Shown: positions 18,217-26,132 of the stretch, in pieces
Layout of the letters: each line of letters opens with the position of its first letter
Position numbering within the stretch: position 1 is the stretch's first letter
DNA from: Streptomyces sp. ICC1
GTDB taxonomy: Bacteria > Actinomycetota > Actinomycetes > Streptomycetales > Streptomycetaceae
Assembly: GCF_003287935.1 (NCBI RefSeq)
Contig: NZ_CP030287.1
Location: 6,599,227 to 6,663,226 of the forward strand
Length of the DNA stretch: 64,000 nt
Reading direction: 5' to 3'
Translations under genes and position numbers: made by a program
Notes under the pieces: generated by a model
Databases searched by the model: none
Seen by the model: only the letters and a program-made list of their open reading frames with translations
What the model was told of the DNA's origin: nothing

Positions 18217-18984
18217 TCAGGCCTTCGGGGCCTCCGTGACGGTGATCTCCAGGAAGAGTTCGACCTTCTCCGAGATGCGGACGCGCAGGGTGTACTTGCC
18301 CGCGGCCACGCCCGTCGTCGCGAGGTCCGGCAGGGCGATCTTGCCGTCCGCCGCCGTCGCCGGCAGCTCCAGCTCGGTCAGCTTCCTGCCTTCCTTGTCC
18401 AGGAAGTACGGCGTCGCACCCGCCGCCGCCGGGTCCGCGGGGACCCACTTCCCGTCCGCGTCCTTCGTCCCGACACCGGCCGTGGCCTTCGCCCCGGCCG
18501 CCGGCTTGGCCTTCGCCGTCGCCAGGAACTCGATGCCCTTGACCGGGGTCCCGGTCACCGTGACGACCGCCTTGCCCGCGTCCGCGTCGCTGCGGACCAG
18601 CAGGTCCACCACGGCCGGGGTGACCGTGCCCGCGAACTTCACGGTGACCTCGCGCTGGGCGTCGTAGCCGGTCGCCCGCAGGACGAACCCGCCCGCCTTG
18701 CCGCCCGCCTTCAGCGCGGGGACCGTCACCAGGCCTTCGGCGTCGGTGTGCAGGACCGCGAAGTTCTTGCCGTCGGCCACGAAGAGGGTCCCGCCGGTGG
18801 TGTCCTCGTCGACCGACAGCACGATGATCTGGTCGGTGGCGGGCTTGCCGTCGCTGCGCACCGCCTTGACCTTCGGCGCCTGCGCGAAGACGGTCCCCGC
18901 CTCGGCCGTGAGCCCGGTGTCGCCGACCGCCTGCAGCTTGTCCAGGTGCGGGGTCGGAGTCGGGGTCGGCGTGGGCGTGGGCAG
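18217..18984 (-). CDS. Ig-like (Big-type) domain protein, start not identifiable, probably 5'-truncated
   Basis: A 255-codon open frame ending in TGA. The visible protein starts with a Thr-Pro repeat (TPTPTPTPTP) and continues into beta-rich repeats such as LQAVGDTGLTAEAGTVFAQ and LHTDAEGLVTVPALKAGGKAG, typical of bacterial Ig-like domains of exported or surface proteins. No ATG or GTG with a ribosome site, and no signal peptide, is found. The frame stays open upstream but runs into the divergent membrane-protein gene at 18993. Either the N-terminus was lost by a deletion near 18985 or an unusual start is used. Function unknown. Confidence 0.55.
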   Translation of the reverse strand: MPTPTPTPTPTPHLDKLQAVGDTGLTAEAGTVFAQAPKVKAVRSDGKPATDQIIVLSVDEDTTGGTLFVADGKNFAVLHTDAEGLVTVPALKAGGKAGGFVLRATGYDAQREVTVKFAGTVTPAVVDLLVRSDADAGKAVVTVTGTPVKGIEFLATAKAKPAAGAKATAGVGTKDADGKWVPADPAAAGATPYFLDKEGRKLTELELPATAADGKIALPDLATTGVAAGKYTLRVRISEKVELFLEITVTEAPKA

Positions 18985-18992
18985 GCGGGGGC

Positions 18993-19778
18993 ATGGGCAG
19001 GTCTCTGGGGGTGGCGGCAGCCGTCGTGGCGGCGGCCGCGGCACTGGTCTTCGCCTACGTGGCGGGGGCACCGCCCGCGGTGGTGTTCGCCGTCGGGGCG
19101 GGCGCGCTGAGCCTCCTGTGGCTGCTGCTCCTGCTCACGCTGCCCTGGAACCTGTACTTCCGCGCGCACGCGGTGCTCGCCGAGATCGCGGTGAGCCGTG
19201 AGAAGGGCATGGAGGTCTCCCCGGCCCGGGACGCCGAGGCCGCGCGCATCGCGCGCACGATGCTCCGGGTGGCGGTCGCGGGCCACGTCCTGACGGTGGC
19301 GGTCGTCCTCGCGGTCACGTGGGCGACGGGCGAGTTCACGGGCTACTGGTTCGCCGCGTTCTTCCTGCTGAGCACCTTCTTCCGGCCGGCCGGCGCGTAC
19401 TTCGGCCAGCTCCGGCGGCGCCTGGGCAGCCTCCTGAAGGACGTCACCCACCCGCGGGACGACGTCGTCGAACTGCACGCCCGGCTGAACCGCGCCGAGG
19501 CCGGGACGCGGGCCCTGGAGGACAAGGCGGAGGAGCAGTACCGGGCCCTCGCCGAGCTGCGCCGCACCGTGGACGCGCTGGCCATGGGCTCGTACGAGCG
19601 GACCGAGGAGACGAACCGCAGGATCGCCGCGCTGGGCAGGGAGTTCGAGTCCACGGTGAACCGCCTCACCGACAACCAGGAGATCATCGCGGGCGTGAAG
19701 GCGTTCCTGCGCCTGCTGCGGTCCACCGACGCGGGCGTCCCGGCCGACCCGGCCGGCGGCGTCGCGGACCCCCGTTGA
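18993..19778 (+). CDS. Membrane protein with C-terminal coiled coil
   Basis: A 261-residue protein of unknown function. Two hydrophobic helices (about 5-25 and 30-48) and another pair (about 88-108 and 115-130) are followed by about 100 residues of Ala/Glu/Arg/Leu-rich coiled coil (ELHARLNRAEAGTRALEDKA and onward). The ATG at 18993 has only a weak G-rich site upstream, and the sequence just left of it may be a deletion junction, so the start is uncertain. It could be a scaffold or signalling membrane protein. Confidence 0.7.
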   Translation: MGRSLGVAAAVVAAAAALVFAYVAGAPPAVVFAVGAGALSLLWLLLLLTLPWNLYFRAHAVLAEIAVSREKGMEVSPARDAEAARIARTMLRVAVAGHVLTVAVVLAVTWATGEFTGYWFAAFFLLSTFFRPAGAYFGQLRRRLGSLLKDVTHPRDDVVELHARLNRAEAGTRALEDKAEEQYRALAELRRTVDALAMGSYERTEETNRRIAALGREFESTVNRLTDNQEIIAGVKAFLRLLRSTDAGVPADPAGGVADPR

Positions 19779-19911
19779 CCCGCCTCAGCCGTTCGGGGCA
19801 TCCGGCAGCGGGCTGCCGCGCGGCGTGGGCGGGCGATCCGCGGGTCCGGGACGACAGTGGTCGCAGACGGCGGTCTGCGGTGATCGTCACTGTCCGGAAA
19901 GGCGGTGCCCG

Positions 19912-20415
19912 GTGACCGTCAAGCCCGTTCCCGAGGGATATCCGCGGATCACTCCCTACCTCTGCGTCGACGGAGCCGCGGCGGCGATCGACTTCTACGT
20001 CTCCGTGCTGGGCGCGACCGAGCGGATGAGGATGCCCGCGCCCGACGGCAGGATCGGCCACGCCGAGCTGGAGTTGGGCAACTCCGTCATCATGCTCGCG
20101 GACGAGTACCCGGACCTCGGGTTCCGCTCGCCGAACACGGTGGGCGGCTCTCCGGTCACCCTGCACGTGTACGTCGAGGACGTGGACGCCGTCTTCGCCA
20201 AGGCCCTCGGCCTGGGCGCCACGCAGCTGTCGGCGGTCAAGGACGAGTTCTACGGCGACCGCACCGGGCAGTTCGAGGACCCCTTCGGCCACCGCTGGAA
20301 CGTCGCGACGCACGTGGAGGACGTTCCGCCGCAGGAGATGGAGAGGCGGGCCGAGGAAGCCGCGCGGTCCCTGGGCTCCGCGCCGGACGCCGCACCGCCC
20401 CGGCCCGAGGCGTAA
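19912..20415 (+). CDS. VOC (glyoxalase/PhnB-like) family protein
   Basis: A 167-residue protein of the vicinal oxygen chelate superfamily, PhnB-like branch. It begins ITPYLCVDGAAAAIDFYVSVLG and ends with the usual FEDPFGHRWNVATHVEDV. Members bind a metal and act as isomerases, lyases or resistance proteins; the substrate cannot be told. The GTG at 19912 is preceded by GGAAAGG at good spacing. The last 25 residues are a Pro/Ala-rich tail. It stands alone. Confidence 0.85.
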   Translation: MTVKPVPEGYPRITPYLCVDGAAAAIDFYVSVLGATERMRMPAPDGRIGHAELELGNSVIMLADEYPDLGFRSPNTVGGSPVTLHVYVEDVDAVFAKALGLGATQLSAVKDEFYGDRTGQFEDPFGHRWNVATHVEDVPPQEMERRAEEAARSLGSAPDAAPPRPEA

Positions 20416-20514
20416 GAACTTCGTCATCAGGGCGGGCATGGCGCCCGGTGCCGCCTCCGCGTTGAATGCGGTGAGCGGACCGGTGGGCGGCCCGCCCGGA
20501 AGACGGAGACGCAC

Positions 20515-21135
20515 GTGGCGGACAAGAAGCGGCGGGGCCGGGTGCGGGCCGGGGCACTGATCGCGGCGGTGGCGGCGCTGGGCATCGGCTCGTACTGGTT
20601 CCAGCCGTGGAAGCTGTGGCAGGACGAGACCGTCAGGGAGGCCCTGCCGAACGCCTCCCCGCCGAACGCGTCCCTGCCGAACGCGGCCCCGCCGAGCACG
20701 GCTCCGACCGGCACGGGCGTGACGCCCCCGGCCTCACGGCCGTCCCCGGCCGCCGGCGGGCCCTCCGACGCACCGGCGGGCCCGCGGACCCTCGCCCTGG
20801 GCACCCTGATCAGCCACGAGCACGCCACCACGGGCACGGCGAAGCTGCTCCTCCTCCCCGACGGCTCCCGTACCCTGCGCCTGGAGAACCTCGACACCAG
20901 CAACGGTCCCGACCTGCGGGTCTGGCTGACCGATGCCCCGGTCAAGGAGGGCGTGGCGGGCTGGTCGGTCTTCGACGACGGCAAGTACGTGAGCCTGGGC
21001 AAGCTCAAGGGCAACAAGGGCGACCAGAACTACGAGGTCCCGGCCGGCGTGGACCTGGCCGACTACAGCAGCGTCACCATCTGGTGCGACCGCTTCGACG
21101 TCTCCTTCGGCGCCGCGGCCCTGGGCCCGGCGTGA
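20515..21135 (+). CDS. Membrane-anchored DM13-domain protein
   Basis: A 206-residue protein with one N-terminal hydrophobic helix (about 10-28) after a Lys/Arg-rich start, then a Pro/Ala/Asn-rich linker containing repeats (LPNASPPNASLPNAAPP). A C-terminal DM13 domain of about 105 residues follows, recognisable by GPDLRVWLTDAP, the LKGNKGDQNYEVP segment and the SVTIWCDRFDVSFGAA ending. DM13 domains resemble cytochrome-b5-type electron transfer modules outside the cell. GTG start with an upstream GGAAGACGGAG site. Nearby genes give no strong clue. Confidence 0.82.
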   Translation: MADKKRRGRVRAGALIAAVAALGIGSYWFQPWKLWQDETVREALPNASPPNASLPNAAPPSTAPTGTGVTPPASRPSPAAGGPSDAPAGPRTLALGTLISHEHATTGTAKLLLLPDGSRTLRLENLDTSNGPDLRVWLTDAPVKEGVAGWSVFDDGKYVSLGKLKGNKGDQNYEVPAGVDLADYSSVTIWCDRFDVSFGAAALGPA

Positions 21136-21240
21136 CGCCGCCGGCGGCCCGCCGGGCTCCCGCCCTCCCCGTATGACGGAAGTCTTACGTGCGCGCGTGG
21201 GAGACCCCGCGGGGATCGCACGCTGCGTAACGTCCCGGGC

Positions 21241-22305
21241 ATGCGCGTACTCGTCACCGGAGGAGCCGGGTTCATCGGCTCCCACATCGTCACCGCCCTC
21301 GAGGACCGCGGGCACGAACCCGTGGTCCTCGACGCCCTGCTGCCCGCCGCCCATCCCGGTACGCCACCGCTGCCCGGCGCCGAGTTCCTGCACGGGGACG
21401 TACGGGACGCCGGCGCGGTGCGGGCCGCATTGCGCGGGGTGGACGCCGTGTGCCACCAGGCGGCCATGGTCGGGCTCGGGAAGGACTTCGCCGACGCCCC
21501 GGAGTACGTCGCCTGCAACGACCTCGGGACGGCGGTGCTGCTGGCGGAGATGGCGGCCGCCGGCGTCCGGGAGCTCGTACTGGCCGGGTCGATGGTGGTC
21601 TACGGGGAGGGCCGGTACGAGTGCCCGCGCCACGGGGTGGTCCGCCCCGGGCCCCGGCTGACGGCGGATCTGGCCGCCGGCCGGTTCGAGCCGCGCTGCC
21701 CCGACTGCGGGGCCGAGCTCGCGCCGGGCCTGGTCGGCGAGGACGCGCCCACCGATCCGCGCAACGTGTACGCCACCACGAAGCTCGCCCAGGAGCACCT
21801 GGCGGCGGCCTGGGCCCGGTGCACGGAGGGCCGGGCGGTGTCGCTGCGCTACCACAACGTGTACGGGCCGGGCATGCCGCGCGACACCCCGTACGCCGGC
21901 GTCGCCTCCTTCTTCCGCTCCTCGCTCGCCCGGGGCCAGGCCCCCCAGGTCTTCGAAGACGGCGCGCAGCGGCGGGACTTCGTCCACGTCACGGACGTGG
22001 CCGCGGCGAACGCGGTGGCCCTGGAGGCCGTCGGCGCACGGGAGGCGGGCACGCTGACGGCTTACAACACCGGCAGCGGAGAACCGCACACGGTCGGAGA
22101 GATGGCCGCCGCGCTGGCCGCCGCGCACGGCGGCCCCGCCCCGGTGGTGACGGGCGGGTTCCGCCTCGGCGACGTCCGGCACATCACCGCCGACTCCGCC
22201 CGGCTGCGCCGCGAGCTGGGCTGGCGCCCGGAGGTCGGCTTCGCGGAGGGGATGGCCGCGTTCGCCCTGGCCGGGCAGCGCGCGTCGGCGGGCTCGGCGG
22301 GCTGA
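21241..22305 (+). CDS. NAD-dependent nucleotide-sugar epimerase/dehydratase with a zinc-ribbon-like insertion
   Basis: A 354-residue extended short-chain dehydrogenase acting on a nucleotide sugar. It has the Rossmann motif VTGGAGFIGSH at residue 5 and the catalytic Y-x-x-x-K in NVYATTKLAQEH. Between the substrate strand (GSMVVYGEGR) and the catalytic Tyr is an insertion with Cys-Pro-x-His and Cys-Pro-x-Cys pairs, as in a subset of actinobacterial epimerases. The ATG is at 21241. It precedes the two-component genes and a truncated glycosyltransferase, a neighbourhood suggesting surface glycoconjugate synthesis. Confidence 0.87.
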   Translation: MRVLVTGGAGFIGSHIVTALEDRGHEPVVLDALLPAAHPGTPPLPGAEFLHGDVRDAGAVRAALRGVDAVCHQAAMVGLGKDFADAPEYVACNDLGTAVLLAEMAAAGVRELVLAGSMVVYGEGRYECPRHGVVRPGPRLTADLAAGRFEPRCPDCGAELAPGLVGEDAPTDPRNVYATTKLAQEHLAAAWARCTEGRAVSLRYHNVYGPGMPRDTPYAGVASFFRSSLARGQAPQVFEDGAQRRDFVHVTDVAAANAVALEAVGAREAGTLTAYNTGSGEPHTVGEMAAALAAAHGGPAPVVTGGFRLGDVRHITADSARLRRELGWRPEVGFAEGMAAFALAGQRASAGSAG

Positions 22306-22307
22306 GC

Positions 22308-22341
22308 CCGGCGCGGGGCGCCGGCAGGGGCCCCGCGCCGG
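22308..22341. terminator. Hairpin between convergent epimerase and kinase genes
   Basis: An 11-base perfect inverted repeat (22308-22318 with 22331-22341) lies immediately after the epimerase stop and ends 7 bases before the histidine kinase stop. Confidence 0.65.
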
Positions 22342-22347
22342 TACGGC

Positions 22348-23457
22348 CTACGCGGGGGCCGGGAGGGTCAGTTCGAAGCGGCAGCCACCGGGCACGTTGT
22401 GGACGTCCGCGTGCCCGGAGTGGGCTTCGACGATGCCCCGGACGATGGCCAGGCCGAGCCCCGCGCCCGAGGGGGGCGTGCGGGCCCGGGAGCCCCGCCA
22501 GCCGGTGTCGAACACCCTGGGCAGGTCCTCCTCGGGGATGCCGCCGCAGGCATCGGTGACGGACACCACGACCGCGTCCGCGCGGCGTTCGGCGGCGATC
22601 GCGACCGTGCCGTCGGCCGGGGTGTGGCGGATGGCGTTGACCAGCAGGTTGGACAGCACCCGGGTCATCTCCTTGCCGTCGACCTCCACCGGCAGCGGGG
22701 CCACGCTTCCGCCGGCCAGGCGCACCCCGTGTTCGCGGGCGAGGGCGTCCGCGCCGGCGAGCGCGTCGCCGACCAGGTCGTAGAGGGACATCCGGGTGGG
22801 TGCGAGGCAGAGGGCGCCCGCGTGGATGCGGGACAGCTCGAACAGGTCGGTGACCATGGAGTTGAGGCGGTCCACCTCGGCGCGCATCTGGTGGTGGTAG
22901 CGGGCCGGATCGGCCACCACGCCGTCCTCCAGCGCCTCCGACATCGCGCGCAGCCCGGCCAGTGGGGTCCGCAGATCGTGCGAGATCCAGGCCACCAGCT
23001 CGCGCCGCGAGGTCTCCAGGGCCCGCTCCCGTTCGCGCGAGGCCGCGAGCCGCTCACCGGTGAGGGCCAATTCGCGGCTCAGCGCCGCGAGTTCGGCGGG
23101 GGCGGGCACGACGGGAGCCGTGAAGGTGCCCTCCTCCCCGAAGTCCTTCGCCGCGGCCACGAGTTCCCGGCAGCGCCGCACGACCTGCCGGCCCAGCAGC
23201 AGCGCGGTGCCCAGGGACACGGCCGCGGCCATCGCGACGACCGTGGTCACCACGAAGAGGTCGTGGGAGGAGAGGAACATCGCCCATGCCACCGCGAGCG
23301 TCCCGGCGAGCATCGCGGACACGGCGACCGCCGCGACGACCGCGAGGGACACGGCGACGCTCCGGCGGCGCAGTATCCGCAGCGCGACGGCGCCGAGCAG
23401 CCCGGCGGCTCCCGCGCCGAGGAAGGCGTACAGGGCGATCAGCAGCAGGTCACGCAC
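22348..23457 (-). CDS. Two-component sensor histidine kinase
   Basis: A 369-residue membrane kinase. Hydrophobic helices lie at about 4-28, 35-62 and 68-90, with little extracellular loop, so it may sense membrane state. It then has a HAMP-like linker, the H-box WISHDLRTPLAGL with the phosphorylated His, the N-box LSNLLVNAIRHTPADG and the G2 box GAGLGLAIVRG. I chose the GTG at 23457, which overlaps the response-regulator stop by 8 bases and follows GGGGAGGA; a GTG at 23478 is an alternative. It is the second gene of the pair. Confidence 0.9.
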   Translation of the reverse strand: MRDLLLIALYAFLGAGAAGLLGAVALRILRRRSVAVSLAVVAAVAVSAMLAGTLAVAWAMFLSSHDLFVVTTVVAMAAAVSLGTALLLGRQVVRRCRELVAAAKDFGEEGTFTAPVVPAPAELAALSRELALTGERLAASRERERALETSRRELVAWISHDLRTPLAGLRAMSEALEDGVVADPARYHHQMRAEVDRLNSMVTDLFELSRIHAGALCLAPTRMSLYDLVGDALAGADALAREHGVRLAGGSVAPLPVEVDGKEMTRVLSNLLVNAIRHTPADGTVAIAAERRADAVVVSVTDACGGIPEEDLPRVFDTGWRGSRARTPPSGAGLGLAIVRGIVEAHSGHADVHNVPGGCRFELTLPAPA

Positions 23458-24250
23458 GGCCGTCCTCCCCACGGGCACCGGCCGCGCCCCCGGCCGGGCC
23501 GACCGGGCAGGGCCCCGCTTCGAAGCGGTATCCGGCGCCCCACACGGTCCGGATCAGCTGTGGATCGGCCGGATCCCGCTCGATCTTGGCCCGGAGCCTG
23601 CGGACGTGGACGGTGACGGTGGACAGGTCGCCGAAGTCCCAGCCCCAGACCTCGCGCATCAGCCGTTCCCGGTCGCAGACCTGGCCGGCGTGCCGGAGGA
23701 AGTGGACGAGGAGGTCGAACTCCCGCAGGGTGAGGGCCAGTTCCACTCCGTCCCGGGTCACCCGGCGGGCCGCCGGGTCCACCGTCAGACCGGCCGCCAC
23801 GAGCAAGGGCTCGTCGGCCGGGGCCGCCGCGGCCGACCTGCGCAGGACCGACCGTACGCGCAGGACCAGTTCGCGCGGGCTGAAGGGCTTGGTCATGTAG
23901 TCGTCCGCACCGACTTCGAGGCCCAGGATCCGGTCGTCCTCGTCACCGCGCGCGGTGAGCATGACCACGGCCACGGGACGCCTTCCGTCCCCCTGCGCCC
24001 GCAGCCGACGGCAGACCTCCAGGCCGTCCATGCCGGGCAGCATCAGGTCGAGGACCACGAGGTCGGGCCGGTGCCTGGCGGCGGCCTCCAGCGCGGCCGG
24101 GCCGTCCGCGGCCCGGTGCACGGTGAATCCGGCCCGCTCCAGGTAGCCCGCCACGACTTCCGAGACGGTCGGATCGTCGTCGACCACGAGGACGCGGCCC
24201 GTGACGTCGCCGCGGGCCGGGCCGCGGTCGGTTTCGCTGCTGGATGCCAT
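23450..24250 (-). CDS. OmpR/PhoB-family response regulator
   Basis: A 266-residue regulator. The receiver domain starts RVLVVDDDPTVSEVV, with the phosphoacceptor Asp in LVVLDLMLPGMDG and the Lys in MTKPFSPREL. The winged-helix domain has LTLREFDLLVHFLRHAGQ, VWGWDFGDLSTVTVHVRRLR and the terminal TVWGAGYRF. The first 18 residues are an extra polar leader. It is followed by the cognate kinase with overlapping ends. The divergent spacer to the truncated glycosyltransferase (24251-24373) probably contains the promoters of both. Confidence 0.93.
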   Translation of the reverse strand: MASSSETDRGPARGDVTGRVLVVDDDPTVSEVVAGYLERAGFTVHRAADGPAALEAAARHRPDLVVLDLMLPGMDGLEVCRRLRAQGDGRRPVAVVMLTARGDEDDRILGLEVGADDYMTKPFSPRELVLRVRSVLRRSAAAAPADEPLLVAAGLTVDPAARRVTRDGVELALTLREFDLLVHFLRHAGQVCDRERLMREVWGWDFGDLSTVTVHVRRLRAKIERDPADPQLIRTVWGAGYRFEAGPCPVGPAGGAAGARGEDGRA

Positions 24251-24373
24251 GCCTCCAGAGTGACACCGCGCCGCGCCGTGTGGACCCGGGCCCACTGCCG
24301 TGGGGCGCGGTGTCCGCGTTTCGTAAGGTCTTGCGGTGCCCTTCGCCGCCTTCCGGTTCCTACGGTGTGGAGG

Positions 24374-24661
24374 GTGACTCCTTCTGCTTGCCGTCCGCCC
24401 CTCGCGGACCTCGTACTGCCCTGTCTCGACGAGGCGGAAGCCCTTCCCTGGGTGCTGGCGCGGGTGCCCGCCGGGTGGCGGGCCGTCGTCGTCGACAACG
24501 GCTCCACCGACGGCTCGGCGGCCATCGCCCGCGCCCTCGGCGCCACCGTCGTGCACGAGACCCGGCGCGGCTTCGGCGCCGCCTGCCACGCCGGGCTGCT
24601 GGCCGCGCGCGCCGAACTGGTGTGCTTCTGCGACTGCGACGCCTCCATGGACCCCGGCCGG
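24374..24661 (+). pseudogene. Family 2 glycosyltransferase, truncated after about 96 residues
   Basis: The N-terminal part of a GT-A glycosyltransferase is clear: DLVLPCLDEAEALPWVLARV, VVDNGSTDGSAAIARALG and the metal-binding FCDCDASMDPG. Normal members have more than 200 residues, but homology stops at 24661 and the frame runs on into unrelated residues until a stop at 24775. From that same point another frame continues as the end of a membrane protein, so a deletion joined two genes. Start: GTG 24374, or the in-frame GTG 24365. Whether the deletion is real or an assembly collapse cannot be decided here. Confidence 0.7.
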
Positions 24662-25089
24662 GCTACGACGACCCCTCGGCCGGATCCCGCTACTCCCTGC
24701 TGCGCCTGGTCCTGCCCGACTCCTGGGCCTTCCCCGCGCTGGTCGCCGTCCTCGCGGCCGTGTCCCTGTACGTGATGTGGCGCGGGGATCCGCGGCGGCC
24801 GTGGAGCGGCGCCCTGCTGGTCACCGGCTGGGCCTTCGCCCTCCTCACCCCCGGCTACCCCTGGTACGCGCTGCTCCTGATCGCGCTCGTCGCCCTGGAC
24901 GGACGCTGGGAGTGGCTCGGCATCGCGCTCGCGGGCGCCGCGGTGTACGTCCTCGGCCCGACGGTCGGCTACCAGGCGGCCCTGAGCAGCACCGCGTACG
25001 GCTCAGCGGCCGCCCTCGTCCTGGTGACGGCCCCGGTCCGGCGGCGAGCCGCCGCACGGCACGCCGCTCCCGCGAGACGGACGGTCTAG
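24661..25089 (+). pseudogene. C-terminal part of a multi-helix membrane glycosyltransferase-like protein, 5' part missing
   Basis: From the junction at 24661 a 142-codon frame begins GYDDPSAGSRYSLLRL and contains three or four hydrophobic helices (for example LVAVLAAVSLYVMW and YALLLIALVALDGR), ending in an Arg/Ala-rich tail. This resembles the last third of actinobacterial polyprenyl-linked mannosyltransferase-like (GT87/DUF2029) proteins. It has no start of its own. In Streptomyces such genes often lie a few genes downstream of a family 2 glycosyltransferase, so the join probably removed several genes. Confidence 0.6.
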
Positions 25090-25151
25090 GCTCGCCCACA
25101 CCTTCGTCGCCCTCCGGACCGCCGCCCGTCCCGGCAGAGTGGGAGCCCGCC

Positions 25152-25901
25152 ATGCCCGTGGAGCCCGTGTTCACCCACGTGTCGTCCGGTGGCGGCCAGC
25201 CGCCGTACGTCCTGGCCCAGCAGGCCCTGGCGCACGCCATCGCGGCCGGCGCCCTCGCGCCGGACCAGCGGCTGCCCTCCGAGCGGCACCTGTGCGAGCA
25301 GCTCGGGATCAGCCGCTCCACCCTGCGCCGCACCCTCAAGGCCCTGGAGGAGGACGGACTGGTCGAGTCCTCCGAGCGGCGCGGCTGGCGGGTGCGGCGG
25401 GTCGGTTTCAGCCACTCCGCGGACACCGCGGCCCTGGCCGGCTTCGGCGGGGTGAACCGGAGCCTGGGCCGCGCGGTCACCGCGCGCGTACTGGGCGCCC
25501 GTACCCGGCCGGCCGCCTCCGAGGAGGCCGAGCGGCTCCGGATCACCACCGGGGCCGAGCTGTTCGAGCTGCGCAGGCTGCGCTTCCTGGACGGCCTGCC
25601 GGTGTGCGTGACGCACGACCTCGTACCGCTCGCCGTCGCACCGGCCGTCGCGGGGGCGGACTTCACCACCGCCTCCCTCTTCGGCGTCCTGGCCGCCGCC
25701 GGGCACGTCCCCGTGGGCGCCCGGTACACGGCCCGCGCCGCCCTCGCCGACGCCGAGCAGGAGCGCCTGCTGGACCTGAGCGGCCCCTCGGCCGTCCTGA
25801 ACACGCGCCGCCTGTCGCTCGACGCCGAGGGCGCTCCCTGCGCCGACACCCGGGAGACCTACCGGGGCGACCGCCACGAGGTACGACTGACCCTGGGGTG
25901 A
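25152..25901 (+). CDS. GntR/HutC-family transcriptional regulator
   Basis: A 249-residue regulator with an N-terminal GntR winged helix (residues about 18-80; RLPSERHLCEQLGISRSTLRRTLKALEEDGLV) and a C-terminal UTRA ligand domain (about 95-245; ELFELRRLRFLDGLPVCVTH). UTRA domains bind small molecules such as sugars, histidine derivatives or amino acids. ATG at 25152. It lies upstream of the auxiliary trpS gene and the cyclodipeptide genes and could regulate them, but no operator was confirmed. Confidence 0.88.
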   Translation: MPVEPVFTHVSSGGGQPPYVLAQQALAHAIAAGALAPDQRLPSERHLCEQLGISRSTLRRTLKALEEDGLVESSERRGWRVRRVGFSHSADTAALAGFGGVNRSLGRAVTARVLGARTRPAASEEAERLRITTGAELFELRRLRFLDGLPVCVTHDLVPLAVAPAVAGADFTTASLFGVLAAAGHVPVGARYTARAALADAEQERLLDLSGPSAVLNTRRLSLDAEGAPCADTRETYRGDRHEVRLTLG

Positions 25902-26000
25902 CCCTCGGCCGGCCGACCCTCGGCCGACTGACCCTCGACCGTCCCTGGCGGGCCCTTGGTCCACACTCTCGCGCCATCCGCCCTTTTTCACACCCGCGAG

Positions 26001-26132
26001 GTGGAATTGCACCGCCTTGGGGCGTATACCTGGAACCATCTGGTCTGCCTCTGGTATAGGCGGCCGGTCTGGGTGCCGCCCCGAGCCACCCACGTCCACG
26101 GCACCGCGCACGCAGGAGGAATCCGCCGATGA
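26001..26132 (+). promoter_or_regulatory. Candidate leader ORF with three Trp codons before trpS (possible attenuator)
   Basis: A 43-codon GTG-started frame contains Trp codons at 26031, 26052 and 26070 and ends in a TGA that overlaps the trpS ATG (ATGA). An inverted repeat TATACC/GGTATA (26025-26030 and 26053-26058) flanks the first two Trp codons. The auxiliary, indolmycin-resistant TrpRS gene of S. coelicolor is reported to be controlled by ribosome-mediated attenuation, which makes a Trp-rich leader plausible. Against it, the GTG has no clear ribosome site, and a promoter could lie inside the region (TGGAAC, 18 bases, TATAGG). Confidence 0.35.

Noticed and set aside
26001..26020. T-box riboswitch before trpS
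   Set aside because: The ggtgg...accgcc resemblance has extra bases between the two halves, and no specifier stem-loop or terminator could be drawn.
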